A stretch of 60,092 nucleotides of DNA from Stramenopiles sp. TOSAG23-2 (lineage: Eukaryota > Sar): contig LT649245.1 in the NCBI GenBank assembly GCA_900128395.1, forward strand, positions 1 through 60,092, given 5' to 3'. The notes below the pieces were generated by a model. The model saw only the letters and a list, made by a program, of their open reading frames with translations, was not told the DNA's origin and ran no database searches. The translations under genes were made by a program, and so were the position numbers. Shown in pieces: positions 1 to 9,799 of this stretch; position 1 is the first letter of the stretch; every line of letters starts with the position of its first letter.

Positions 1-55
1 TTTCATTTGGTCATATGCCAAACGCCTAGCACTGACACGAGCTATCTTTCCCATT
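1..55. repeat. 55-bp left-terminal sequence, inverted match to 15484-15538
   Basis: The reverse complement of bases 1-55 is identical to 15484-15538, the first codons of the ankyrin/oxygenase gene (MGKIARVSARRLAYDQMK). Identity stops at base 56 versus 15483. A terminal overlap of exactly 55 bases is what a k=55 de Bruijn graph leaves where an edge ends at a shared k-mer. Confidence 0.85.
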
Positions 56-1578
56 TTATCTTTTTCTTTCTGATCTTGCTCTAAAATATGGTTTTTATGT
101 TTTTCCTCCCCTTTTACAGCATCTTTGTGTTGTTGTTTTTTTTGCTCGTAGTCCTTCATTTGCTGTTTATATTTACCTTTTTCCTCAGAACTCGGGCCAC
201 TTTTATGAAACAATCCACCGATAGCTTGTTTTCCAAAGTTCATTACTGGTCCTTTTGCAGCATTAAATAGTTGCCCAACAAATTTTGTTGTACGTCGAAG
301 CACTTTCATGTTCTTTTTAAGCAACATATTATTGTTCTTTGCTTTCAATTCTACATTTATAGTAGATTTCGCTTCAAGCAAACTGAATGTTCCTCCACCC
401 GCTGAATTTAAAATGGTACAATGCCCAGGTTGTCTATCTTTTGCATCTTGCTCTGCTTTTTTCTTGGCTTCTTGTTCTTTTGCTATTTGCTCTTTTTTAT
501 ATTCCACATGTTTCCTAAATGATTTAAACTCAGCTTCTCGACCTTTTGCAGCTTGTTCATCAACCCTTTTCTCATTTTCTTCATCTCGTTTTTCTTTTTC
601 CTCTGCTGCTTTTTTTCGGAGTTGTTCCGCAGCGACCCATTTCGTTTGTTCTTTTTTTGACTGTTCGCGGTGACTTTGCATAAGTTGTGTATGTCTCTTC
701 GCTCGCTTCGTTTTTTCCTCTTTTTGACGTTTTATATTCTTTTTTGACTCTTCTACTTGCCTATCCATTTGTTCTAAATGTTTCCTTCGCTCTTCCTTTT
801 GCTTATCATGATACTTTGTTTTTTCTTCCGCTATTGCTGCATCTGTCTTCATACATCCATATCTACCTACATTATTTCTACAAAACATTTCCACAGAAAT
901 TTTAAGCTGACAGGCTTTACATGATTTCCATTCTAGCGTGCAACATTTCTTTTTCTCTCGTTCTAATACTTTTTTCGGGTCTTCATAGTGTAAATTAGTA
1001 GGTGTTTGCTTGTTCTTCTTTGCATCGTTAAGTAAGTTTTTTAATACATTTCCTGATGATGAAGCCTTCTTTGTTGTTTTAACAGATGGAAGAATGAGGG
1101 TCGAGCCTTTATAATAATTTTCTAACTTGCTTTTCAACAACCTTTCCTTGCCTTTATAGGATTTTAATATTAACGGAACATTTTTCAAATTTTTTCGCTC
1201 ATGCTTCATATAAAATTGTATTAAATTAAACTGAAGTTTTGTTGGCTTTCCGTCAAAATGCTTTACATTGTAGATTTTTTTTATACTATTCAACAACGTT
1301 CTTGGATTGTCCTGGTACTTATTTACAATAGCATCGATGTTTTTCACCATCGGTGGATTCCACGCTGTGAAAAAGCGAAGAAGAGTGGCTTTTATAGGCT
1401 TTGGTTTTGGTCTTTTAAAAATAAAACGTTGGCCATGATCGACTTGGTTTTGCAAACTATTGCTTGTAGCATTCACGACACTAATATTTGTGAATAGAAA
1501 TACTTGGAAAAGAAGCAATATTATACATGGTAACAAAAACAAGGAAATATTCCTTTTCAGCGCGCGATGGTTATACAT
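1..1578 (-). CDS. Secreted or surface coiled-coil protein with tandem NP...KY repeats (C-terminus beyond window)
   Basis: A continuous minus-strand frame of 526 codons runs from the ATG at 1578 to the left edge without a stop, so the C-terminus is missing. Residues 1-37 form a signal peptide or anchor (basic start, then a long hydrophobic run ending VVNA). Two related ~40-residue units follow, about 66-105 and 119-158. Both have the pattern F-[FY]-x3-[NE]-x5-[NV]-x2-I-[VL]-x-[KS]-Y, seen as FFTAWNPPMVKNIDAIVNKY and FYMKHERKNLKNVPLILKSY. I recall this kind of unit from stramenopile and other protist proteins. Residues 212-242 hold seven cysteines (CC, CKAC, MFC, YGC). Residues 248-370 are a Lys/Glu/Gln-rich coiled coil, and 390-430 are more hydrophobic and glycine-containing. 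The gene diverges from the secreted gene at 2307. Specific function is unknown. The last 55 bp also occur at 15484-15538, so the extreme C-terminal part may be chimeric. Confidence 0.8.
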   Translation of the reverse strand, partial: MYNHRALKRNISLFLLPCIILLLFQVFLFTNISVVNATSNSLQNQVDHGQRFIFKRPKPKPIKATLLRFFTAWNPPMVKNIDAIVNKYQDNPRTLLNSIKKIYNVKHFDGKPTKLQFNLIQFYMKHERKNLKNVPLILKSYKGKERLLKSKLENYYKGSTLILPSVKTTKKASSSGNVLKNLLNDAKKNKQTPTNLHYEDPKKVLEREKKKCCTLEWKSCKACQLKISVEMFCRNNVGRYGCMKTDAAIAEEKTKYHDKQKEERRKHLEQMDRQVEESKKNIKRQKEEKTKRAKRHTQLMQSHREQSKKEQTKWVAAEQLRKKAAEEKEKRDEENEKRVDEQAAKGREAEFKSFRKHVEYKKEQIAKEQEAKKKAEQDAKDRQPGHCTILNSAGGGTFSLLEAKSTINVELKAKNNNMLLKKNMKVLRRTTKFVGQLFNAAKGPVMNFGKQAIGGLFHKSGPSSEEKGKYKQQMKDYEQKKQQHKDAVKGEEKHKNHILEQDQKEKDKMGKIARVSARRLAYDQMK

Positions 1579-2306
1579 TATTATGGGAAATATGCTATAC
1601 TATATATATTATTTATTATTAGATGGTTATCGTTGAGAACGGTATATTAGTGTGTATGTGTGTGTGTGTGCATTAATCAAAATAGTTATAATGCATTAAT
1701 GCATTGTTATTATTTTTATTATTATTATATTATTGATATTATTAATAATAATTATTGTCCACTCCGCTTAGAATACCAGAGTACTGAATAGCACAATAGT
1801 CTAACAATAATGGAATACTGGAATACCAGGAATACCAATAAAATAAAAAGGAACATTGAAAAAGAATATTTGATGACGTGCACCATAGGAATAACACCGA
1901 GGCACTTAGTAAACTTAGGCTATCGCGTGCCGTCTTTCGTCCCCCTTTTATTTATCTATTTTTGTGTTTCTGTGTTTCTTGCTGCCTTTATTAATACCTT
2001 GCTGCCGCCTGCCTAATAAAGCTTTCCTGGCTTTCCGGGTTTTCCCAGCTTTCCAGTCCAGGCTTTCCTCCTTTTTTTTTGATCGCTGGCCAGCTGGCTA
2101 AGAGCCCTATACTTTGTGTATACTTATAATAATAGAAAAAAAATATATATTAAAAAAACTTACTAATAATAAACAGTCGATAATAGACAAATATAAATAC
2201 AACGCAACACATGTATATATAACCATATTATAAAAGTTGATACGTAAGCATATATGAAAAAGGAATATTTTTTACGAAGCAGAGTAATTGTATAAGTATA
2301 AAAACC
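1579..2306. other. Divergent intergenic region between two secretory genes
   Basis: This spacer separates two genes that both start with signal peptides and are transcribed away from each other, so it should hold both promoters. It contains a GT-rich microsatellite near 1650-1672, AT-rich tracts, repeated GGAATACCAG-type words at 1770-1840, and a pyrimidine-rich stretch with repeated GCTTTCC words at 2020-2075. Short frames here have no protein-like features. Confidence 0.5.
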
Positions 2307-5300
2307 ATGTTAAGTAGATTCATATTGATTATCATTTTACTTTTCAGTGGCTGTACACGGCTTATTTTTGGAAGATCTTTACATAAGTCAAACAGCAGAA
2401 AAAGCAGAGCGTCTGGTAGGGAAGCAACGGTGGAAATATCACAAACAATAGAAAACAATAATGAAAAATTAAAATTGCAAATGGATTCACTCATTTCAAA
2501 CGATTTAAGTAATAGTGGTGGCACCACGCTAGGTAACCCATTACAAAGGCGAATACATTTACAAAACATTTTTCTGTATGAAATATATACACCCGCAAAG
2601 TTAAACTTTAAGAAAGGTGCAATGCATGAAGAAGTAGAATGTTTTCACTCTAAAGATGAAGAGGCGTTAAACAATATTCTAACAAAGTTGAATGATTTAA
2701 TGCCAGGGAAAAAAACGGACACTATTTACAATGTTTATAAACGGGACATAAATTTGCAAAGGCTACTTCGCATTGGTAACTTTAGTGGTACACGAACTCA
2801 ACAATTTGCCAGAAACCAAAAAATTGCTTTGTTTTATATCTTAAAAATTTTGAAAGCTATTGCTGGGTCGCCTGTTATATCCAAAGCATATGATACTGCT
2901 TGGGGTCGTCCTGTATTGTACCGCTTACAATCATTGCGTAGGCACCTTTTAAAGGCTTTGGCAATTGCAATCCAAACATCGACCCAGGATATTATGATAA
3001 GAGGCAATGGTGAAATTGCATGTAAAAAATATCTCCAGATTCAAACACTTATTCCCGTTGCAACTAACTTTTTGAGTTCATTTTCCCGTTGCGTCGGTAA
3101 CAATTTTGTACGTAAATCAGATAAAATACATGAATGTAGCTTTGATTTTACATTTCCAGATCTTTTCATAGCAAATGCAATCGAAAAAGAAACTAAAAAA
3201 GGCGATAACACCGTTGTAACACCGCCATCTTCTCTGCTTGAGGAAAAATTAGCCTTGAGAAGAAGCACTAATAGTAATCAAAACGGGGATTCAATAATGT
3301 CGAAGACTTTACAAACAAAATCGCCAGAAAATACGAAATCTTTCGCTGGAATAATGAAAACAAAGAAAACAGAAAAAAAGCCATCAGAGCCAACTAAAAG
3401 TGCAGATATGGCCGACGTTATGGTACCAGATTTTAACAAACAGGTCCAGCCAGTTATTATGGGCAAAATAAATTTACTAAGTGCGACAAAGAAATTGTAT
3501 AAAAAAAATGACATCGTGCATGATAACACGAAGTGGTTTATTTTGATTGATGAGAAACAGCAGGATAAATCGGAAGCGTGGGCTATCATTCCGATTTTAA
3601 ATGTACAATTTGCAAATACAAAAGGTTATCGCGATGGGGATATAGCTGTATTTTCGGACAAAGTATATATGTTAGATGATGTTGAAAATCAAAATCAAGA
3701 TCACGCTTGGTTTCCTATATCATTAGATAAAACGTTGATATTAGAGACATCAAAATCAAATTTAAATATGAAACTGCATACAAGATTGCCTATTGTCTAT
3801 GGTGAATTCAATCCAGCTATAGCAGAATCAAATGGTTACGAAGCAAACAGTATCGTATACCTTACAGAAGCAAGAAGTTTATTTATTTTAACAAATGTTA
3901 AAGAGCAAGATATAAAATCTTCATGGAAAAAAATTAATCGAATAAGTAATATTCACTTGTCCAAATCAAGTTACAACACCAACGACTTAGTTATATCCGA
4001 AGATAATAGAATATTATTGTTAAAAACACCATTTGATCAAATGAATCCAAATTCATGGACGGAAATAGACACAAGCAATATAATTATGGATATTACAAAT
4101 GACGACACAGTACAAAATGCAAATGAAGAAATCGAAAAGAAAATAAAGCTCATAAAAAAGGAAAAAGAAAACGAAATAGAAGAAGTGAATCGAGGAAAGC
4201 AGGACTTAATGGCGTTAAAAAACAAAATGTTGAAATCTATAAAGGCTAAATCGAAAATATTTCATCAATACCCGGTTGATAAATGTGTATATCAAGCTTT
4301 TAATGGGAAATCGCCATCCATGAAGCAGTTCATATGTGGCAAGCCAACAAATATTAATGTTGAGAATGGGATCAATATCTTTGAAATTCCATTGCACTCT
4401 GCAGGGTTAAATCCATATCTTTTAAATAGTAAAAACTTTAAATATGGAATTACTGATCGATGTGGACGATTGGAAAAATATGTTACAGTCTCATTACGCG
4501 ATGCAAAAAAAGTACAATTACCAAATGGGCGTATTGTAGTAATACCACCGAAACTTGTTGCGGAGTTAGATTGTTACAATCATGATTGCAAAATATTCAT
4601 GTGCAATCAAAAAACTGGCATGGCAAGAGTCATCAGTGGAAATTTGTATGTGTATCGTGACGAAGGTAAACAAAAAGATCAAAAGGATAATTCAAATAAA
4701 CAATTCGTTGCACAGTATGAAATTAATGCTAAAGGTACTACATTTACATTTGAGTTAATACAAGATGTACAGCAGCTCAACAAAGAAGAGGATATGGAAT
4801 TTATTGAAACTACGGAAGTAAAAGTAAACAATAAAAACATTGGACAAGATCTTATCATTGCAAATATATGTACAAAAGTTAAAGAGCTGGCAAAAGAACA
4901 TCCGGATGCAACGAAAAGCGATGTTGATAATTACTTGCATGAAACATATTCTATGACAAAGGACGAATTGGTATTATTTTATGAAAAATGCCCACTTGAT
5001 GAACAAAAGAAAACTGGCGTTCAGAAAAAAACATCGTCTACAATAAAAACAGAAATTGGAAAAATTTGTAAAAATGTTAAAAAAATGGCAATGCAATACC
5101 CAGATGCAACTGAAAATGATATCTTTAAATATTTGGAGATAGAGTACAATATGAATAGTAAGGAAATGGAACTTTTCCACAAAGAATGCTTGGTTGAAGA
5201 AGAAGTCAAGAAAACCAGACGAACATCTGAAACAATTAATAAAAAAAATGAAAATCTAAAATCATTTGTTAATTTAAATCGAAGTTATGATAGATACAAA

Positions 5301-5327
5301 TGGTTGAAAACGTCTCAAGAGTGCTAA
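2307..5327 (+). CDS. Secreted 1006-residue protein with four carbohydrate-binding-like repeats and two Cys-40-Cys C-terminal repeats
   Basis: The ATG at 2307 starts a signal peptide (MLSRFILIIILLFSGCTRL). The N-terminal third has no family I recognise. Residues ~398-587 hold four degenerate repeats of 30-34 residues at 398-428, 441-471, 511-543 and 556-587. Each begins Y-x(2)-[NG]-[DS]-x-[VIA], continues with a short aliphatic strand, and ends x-W-x-x-I. Y398, Y441, Y511 and Y556 pair with W425, W468, W540 and W584. This is the layout of small chitin/cellulose-binding modules (CBM5/12-like); that assignment is inference. A Lys/Glu coiled coil covers ~598-640. A cysteine-containing domain follows at ~650-780. 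Two tandem C-terminal repeats share ICxxVKxxAxxxPDAT with cysteines exactly 40 residues apart (C855/C895 and C921/C961), reminiscent of saposin-type helical pairs. A secreted, substrate-binding or cell-surface role is likely. The upstream neighbour is also secreted. Confidence 0.85.
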   Translation: MLSRFILIIILLFSGCTRLIFGRSLHKSNSRKSRASGREATVEISQTIENNNEKLKLQMDSLISNDLSNSGGTTLGNPLQRRIHLQNIFLYEIYTPAKLNFKKGAMHEEVECFHSKDEEALNNILTKLNDLMPGKKTDTIYNVYKRDINLQRLLRIGNFSGTRTQQFARNQKIALFYILKILKAIAGSPVISKAYDTAWGRPVLYRLQSLRRHLLKALAIAIQTSTQDIMIRGNGEIACKKYLQIQTLIPVATNFLSSFSRCVGNNFVRKSDKIHECSFDFTFPDLFIANAIEKETKKGDNTVVTPPSSLLEEKLALRRSTNSNQNGDSIMSKTLQTKSPENTKSFAGIMKTKKTEKKPSEPTKSADMADVMVPDFNKQVQPVIMGKINLLSATKKLYKKNDIVHDNTKWFILIDEKQQDKSEAWAIIPILNVQFANTKGYRDGDIAVFSDKVYMLDDVENQNQDHAWFPISLDKTLILETSKSNLNMKLHTRLPIVYGEFNPAIAESNGYEANSIVYLTEARSLFILTNVKEQDIKSSWKKINRISNIHLSKSSYNTNDLVISEDNRILLLKTPFDQMNPNSWTEIDTSNIIMDITNDDTVQNANEEIEKKIKLIKKEKENEIEEVNRGKQDLMALKNKMLKSIKAKSKIFHQYPVDKCVYQAFNGKSPSMKQFICGKPTNINVENGINIFEIPLHSAGLNPYLLNSKNFKYGITDRCGRLEKYVTVSLRDAKKVQLPNGRIVVIPPKLVAELDCYNHDCKIFMCNQKTGMARVISGNLYVYRDEGKQKDQKDNSNKQFVAQYEINAKGTTFTFELIQDVQQLNKEEDMEFIETTEVKVNNKNIGQDLIIANICTKVKELAKEHPDATKSDVDNYLHETYSMTKDELVLFYEKCPLDEQKKTGVQKKTSSTIKTEIGKICKNVKKMAMQYPDATENDIFKYLEIEYNMNSKEMELFHKECLVEEEVKKTRRTSETINKKNENLKSFVNLNRSYDRYKWLKTSQEC

Positions 5328-6055
5328 GAAAAATTACGAGAAAATATAAAAAATGATGTGTTCTTAAAATCTTAAAAAGTTATAATAATTTTACTTCCCG
5401 TGGTAAATAATATTATATGCTCAATATTTCAATCTCAGGAATAATATATTCAATCCTACTATAATTGTGCAATGATTCTGTAATACCTGCAAATAAGTCA
5501 AAAAAAGGGGGGGAGGTTATACTTGATTTGCATCTACCTATATATACACTATACTTGGTCAGGTTATTGAACTGGAGCAAATATTCTCATCTAGTGCTCT
5601 AGAATATTTAAATAGCAGGTAATTACAACAGTAGAAGACCTAAAAACAACAAAGTTAAGGTACCACCTGGTGGTACAAGTAAAGCAACTTTTGCTAAAAG
5701 CTAGTGTGTAGCAAGTACTAGATCAGCTATAATCATACAATATTGGTCGCTGTGCCATTCGTAAAAATAATCTACCTTAACCTGGTAAATCACATCTACA
5801 TCTAAAAACATTTTTTTTTGGTGTATATTTTATATTTATACGTTTAGGCACTAGGCACATTTCCACTTGAAATAAAATATATATTAATATACATAATTAA
5901 AATCATATAATTTGATATGCGAAGTAGATGTTGTACATTGTATTATATGTGATGACTCTTGTATTATATAAAATTATTTATGCAATATAATCGTTGGAAA
6001 AAAACATTTGTTCATTTATATATACAATATTTATCTCATCCCACGCACACAGGTC
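5328..6055. other. Convergent intergenic region with a dispersed repeat copy
   Basis: No protein-like frame is visible. Bases ~5383-5432 (AATTTTACTTCCCGTGGTAA and the following bases to GCTCAATAT) match, in inverted orientation, ~13362-13408 with few differences. A G-run (AAAAAAGGGGGGGAGG) lies near 5503. Confidence 0.5.
5383..5432 (+). repeat. Dispersed intergenic repeat (copy 1)
   Basis: About 45 bases match the reverse complement of ~13362-13408, with one substitution in the CCCrTGG core and a short extra TATAT. Both copies sit downstream of plus-strand genes in convergent intergenic regions. Confidence 0.6.
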
Positions 6056-6292
6056 CTAAGAACATAATTTACTTTTCATATTTTTCAATCGCAATGATTT
6101 TTCTTGTGCTTTTGCTTGTTTCTTTGCCTTCAACTCTTTATTGCCGCACATACATTGTTTAAATGCTATCCAAAACCAATAACATTGAGACGTAAGTAAA
6201 CAAATCATTGGTACACCAGCATAAAGTAATAATTTACAATAATATGGTCGTATAGCAAGCTGATCTTCATACATATTCAATATGCAATCCAT
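6056..6292 (-). CDS. Small membrane protein, hypothetical (78 residues)
   Basis: The ATG at 6292 opens a 78-residue frame. It has one or two hydrophobic segments (KLLLYAGVPMICLLTSQCYW and the following residues to about 50) and a strongly basic Lys/Arg tail (KELKAKKQAKAQEKS...). This hydrophobic-then-basic layout resembles the last transmembrane helix and cytosolic tail of ER membrane proteins, so it could be the 3' exon of a larger gene. No upstream exon is evident. No family is recognised. Confidence 0.4.
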   Translation of the reverse strand: MDCILNMYEDQLAIRPYYCKLLLYAGVPMICLLTSQCYWFWIAFKQCMCGNKELKAKKQAKAQEKSLRLKNMKSKLCS

Positions 6293-6947
6293 ATTTAATA
6301 ATTTAGTAAGTTTGTCATCAGATAATGATATTTACATGTTATTTTGAGATCAAAAAAAAAAAAAAAAGCTATCTTAAATTGTAGGTGCGTCACACGTAGA
6401 CCAACCAACATGATATTTATGTGCTATCCTAAAGTAAATTTGCTGAAACTAGAAGATTCGGATCGATCTTTTCGTGCCTAAAAACATACATTTGTAACTG
6501 ACGTGATGAACTTGATTGGAGTTGAAGCTACCCAATACGCAGTGCTAAAACCCTCGTGTCAAAACTTAACAAATTAACACTATTCACTATGGGAAATATA
6601 TCTATATATCGTTTTCTAAAATGCCAATTGTATTTTTCATATAGTTGTAAAAAATAGCAAATATCCGAAAATATAGAAATGATGAATACAGTATGTCCTT
6701 TTGATGTGAATGTGTGTACCGTCGTAGTCTAGTGTAGTTGAACGGTCTATATATATTATTTTGTTTAACACATCAGCACCACACAACAGTGACTACGAGA
6801 GTGCATAAAATTATATTCAAGAAAGAGTGAAATCAGGGTGAAATATATATATATATATCCGATTGAAAGTTTTATCTTGATACATGTGCACATGTGGATA
6901 TATATAATAACTAGAAAGGAAATGTGAGCTTTTTTATATGAAAAACG
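6293..6947. other. Intergenic, nothing recognised
   Basis: AT-rich spacer with a long A-run near 6350-6367 and (AT)n around 6843-6860. I see no gene or structured element. Confidence 0.4.
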
Positions 6948-7724
6948 ATGATAGATGGAAATGATAGACTTCCTCCACCTGAATATGGCTTCGGGCATTC
7001 GTTATTACGCCCACATAATACAGAAATGACACAGCGATATTTTGATGATAATGCGAAACGAAATAATAAACTTCCAAAGAAAAAAATGATTATTAGTACA
7101 TTTGTCTGTTGTTTGATTTTAATTCTGTTTTACTTAATGATTAATAAATTAGGTAGAGATATTAACTATTTTGTGTATTGGTTTGTCATTTTGTTATGTA
7201 TTGGAAGTAGTTGTTGCGTATGTTTTACATGGGCTTATTTTCAATTCTCAGCAATTACTTATTATGCCCATAAGAGTTCTCCAGGCAAAGCACCATTTTT
7301 TGTACAAGGCGACGGAAAAATAAAAAGTACAGACAAAAAAGTAAATCAATATGTACGACGAATTATTGGATATGGCAACATACAAAATTTACATTCAGAG
7401 GATGAAAGGAGAATCACAATTGGTTGCAAAGCTATTGAATGGCATGTGCGACGTTTAAACAATACAGATCATCCTCTAATGTTTAAAGGATATCAATGGT
7501 TTCATCATTTACAGAAACACGAGGTATTAGAATACAATCAAAATGAATCATATAATATGTTGAAAATATTATCGGATGAATATTTAAATTCAAATGAGTA
7601 TAAGATGAAAATATTATTAGAAAAAGAAAAAAAGAAAAAGAAAAAAGAAATGGAGAAAGAAATAATGGAAAAATATGATGTACCTAATGAAAAATTAAGA
7701 AAATATCTTTATCGTAGGGAGTGA
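6948..7724 (+). CDS. Two-helix membrane protein, hypothetical (258 residues)
   Basis: The ATG at 6948 begins a proline/asparagine-rich N-terminal segment of ~46 residues. Two adjacent transmembrane helices follow at ~47-67 (MIISTFVCCLILILFYLMIN) and ~75-98 (YFVYWFVILLCIGSSCCVCF). A soluble C-terminal region of ~155 residues ends in a Lys/Glu-rich helix (KEKKKKKKEMEKE). The short loop between the helices suggests that both termini face the cytosol. A conserved-looking patch contains Trp and His residues (IEWHVRRLNN, YQWFHHLQKHE). I do not recognise the family. Length and codon pattern support a real gene. Confidence 0.65.
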   Translation: MIDGNDRLPPPEYGFGHSLLRPHNTEMTQRYFDDNAKRNNKLPKKKMIISTFVCCLILILFYLMINKLGRDINYFVYWFVILLCIGSSCCVCFTWAYFQFSAITYYAHKSSPGKAPFFVQGDGKIKSTDKKVNQYVRRIIGYGNIQNLHSEDERRITIGCKAIEWHVRRLNNTDHPLMFKGYQWFHHLQKHEVLEYNQNESYNMLKILSDEYLNSNEYKMKILLEKEKKKKKKEMEKEIMEKYDVPNEKLRKYLYRRE

Positions 7725-7974
7725 TATGTGGTGATATCTAAAATGAGTTCGCATTTAGCACAAAATTATGATACTTATAGCGCTATTAAAAATATATTAT
7801 TATTGAAATTATACATACCAGCATACAATTTAAATTATTATTACACAAAAAAATATCTTCTTTTCATGGAGGAAAATCGGCCTCCGGCTCTCTCGCGCTC
7901 ACCAAATCGTGAAATAAAATCTCATCACACACGCCAATCATTTTAAAAAAACATACGTCGTGTGTCCAACTTTT

Positions 7975-9177
7975 TTAATCCTCCTCTTCCTCATCAGGCA
8001 ATTTCATATAAAAAAATTCTTTTGCTTTTGGATCATTTTTCAATGAATTGATTAATTCCATCTCATCTTCAGATAATTCAAAACCATAGACACTTAAATT
8101 TTCTTCCATATGCTTTGGGTTTCCTGTTCCTGGTATGATTATTGCATTCATTTGTAATGCCCAACGTAATAAAATTTGTGCAACGCTTTTATTATGTGTT
8201 TTAGCAATATCTTTCAATGTATCGACTGTAAATGCTTTTGCACTTTGCATCATTGCCCCTAATGATGAATATGCTGTGACAGGTATATTGTTTTTTTGGC
8301 AATAATCAAATGTTTCTTGCTGCCAATCAGGTACCCATGGATTGTATTGAAATTGATTTGCTGCAATTGGTGCTAAATCTAAATTTGAAATCTGTTTTAA
8401 TTGTTTAATATTGAAATTGGATACACCAATATTACGTACAAAACCATTTTCTCTTGCCATACTTAATCCTTTCCAAGTTTCAATACGACATTGTTTATTT
8501 GATAATTTTAAATCTGTGCATTCTTTGACACTTAAAATTGGTAACATCTGTTTTGGAAAATGTAATAATAATAAATCAATATATTCCAAATTTAATTCTT
8601 CTAAATATCGTTTCACACTATTTTGAGATGTTTTAAATCCAAAAAATCGTGCGGGAATTTTTGTTGTTACAAATATTTCACTACGTGGTATTCCACGTTT
8701 CATAGCATCTTGAACTTCTAAATATCGTTTCACACTATTTTGAGATGTTTTAAATCCAAAAAATCGTGCGGGAATTTTTGTTGTTACAAATATTTCACTA
8801 CGTGGTATTCCACGTTTCATAGCATCTTGAATACCTTTGCCAACACCTTGATGATTTAAATATAAATCAGCTGTATCTATATGTCTACCACCTAATAAAA
8901 GATACCATAATACAGTACGACGTACGGTTTCTTCATCATATGCACTAGCACGGCAACACATACCCAAGCCTTGCGCTGGTATTTTTCCTCCATCTTCACC
9001 TGGTAAATGTAAAAACATTTCGTTTATTGGCCTTGATAATGGTTTTAAATCAGCTGGTACGATAGGTGTCAATGGCTTTGCATATGGACCAAATATAGTA
9101 GCAGGCAATTGTCCTTTAAATAATGGTATAATAGTAGCAAACATAGTGCCTTCCGGTATCATTTTTGTATTTACCAT
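7975..9177 (-). CDS. Aldo/keto reductase with an internal in-frame 39-residue duplication
   Basis: This is an NADPH-dependent aldo/keto reductase. The signature GGRHIDTADLYLNHQGVGKG carries the catalytic Asp and Tyr. FVTTKIP supplies the Lys and LLLLHFP the His of the tetrad. Later family blocks are IGVSNFNIKQL, NQFQYNPW, VTAYSSLGA and the cofactor-binding IIPGTGNPKHMEENL. The ATG at 9177 is chosen; the frame is open further upstream only through a GTG. The N-terminus has an extension of ~60 residues rich in Pro before the barrel. A 39-residue segment (starting VQDAMKRGIPRSEIF) occurs twice in tandem. It would repeat beta-strand 2 and the catalytic Lys, which no functional barrel should need, so one copy is probably artefactual. 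The protein ends in an acidic tail (DEEEED). The physiological substrate cannot be told from sequence. Confidence 0.9.
   Translation of the reverse strand: MVNTKMIPEGTMFATIIPLFKGQLPATIFGPYAKPLTPIVPADLKPLSRPINEMFLHLPGEDGGKIPAQGLGMCCRASAYDEETVRRTVLWYLLLGGRHIDTADLYLNHQGVGKGIQDAMKRGIPRSEIFVTTKIPARFFGFKTSQNSVKRYLEVQDAMKRGIPRSEIFVTTKIPARFFGFKTSQNSVKRYLEELNLEYIDLLLLHFPKQMLPILSVKECTDLKLSNKQCRIETWKGLSMARENGFVRNIGVSNFNIKQLKQISNLDLAPIAANQFQYNPWVPDWQQETFDYCQKNNIPVTAYSSLGAMMQSAKAFTVDTLKDIAKTHNKSVAQILLRWALQMNAIIIPGTGNPKHMEENLSVYGFELSEDEMELINSLKNDPKAKEFFYMKLPDEEEED
8598..8831. repeat. Exact tandem duplication, period 117
   Basis: Two identical 117-bp copies (8598-8714 and 8715-8831) lie inside the aldo/keto reductase. 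The period is a multiple of three, so the frame stays open but 39 residues are repeated. Confidence 0.95.
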
Positions 9178-9799
9178 CCAATAAATATTGCAATTAATAC
9201 AATGAATATTGGCAATACACGTATCAATAATACATTTATACACGTTTTACATGTGGAAATTATCATATTTATTAAATATTATTACTATACAATCTTATGA
9301 AAAATTGATATTGTATATATCTCTTATCGTTAACGGAGGGGCCACCTCTTAATACTGGGCTACGAATATCGTTTAACAATTCTTCTGGTTTATCCTCTCT
9401 ACTTTCTGGTTTGTTGTATCTTTTTATAATTTTTTATAAAGTGTCTCTCTATTTTTAGTTTGTTTGTTTATTATCATCTCACTTGGCTGTAGTATAATAC
9501 CAACGATATTTCCCTGTTAATCGCAGGTTAAGGTGAAATCATCATCAAACTTCAAAACACCTTAAATAAAACCACTAAAAACCAGTGAGAAAAACACAAC
9601 ATAAAAAACAAACAAAAATGAATGGACTTGTTCGATCAAATTTTATTCGAAATAATTTATATAATGTATATTATACAGAAGTAAATAGAAACAAGTGGAA
9701 GAAATAATATTACAGGTATATTTAATATATAATATAGTTTACATATTATTTATATAAATACGATATTTAATATATATATTTCTGTTTTTTGAAAAAGAC
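9178..9799. other. Intergenic between divergent genes; one possible short peptide frame
   Basis: AT-rich spacer between the reductase (minus) and the gene at 9800 (plus). A 29-codon frame at 9618-9707 has a favourable A-rich context (ACAAAAATG) and could be an upstream reading frame in the leader of the 9800 gene. Nothing else is recognised. Confidence 0.35.

Noticed and set aside
88-905. Plus-strand frames rich in Phe, Ser and Cys in the first kilobase
   Set aside because: They are the antisense of the Lys/Glu-rich minus-strand coiled coil at 1-1578, which has a signal peptide and coherent domains.
1810-2016. 68-codon plus-strand frame in the divergent spacer
   Set aside because: Built from repeated GGAATACC words, with no domain or codon support; it lies where the promoters should be.
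7728-7946. 72-codon frame after the 6948 gene
   Set aside because: Begins at a GTG context, has biased low-complexity composition and no recognisable feature; more likely 3' flank.
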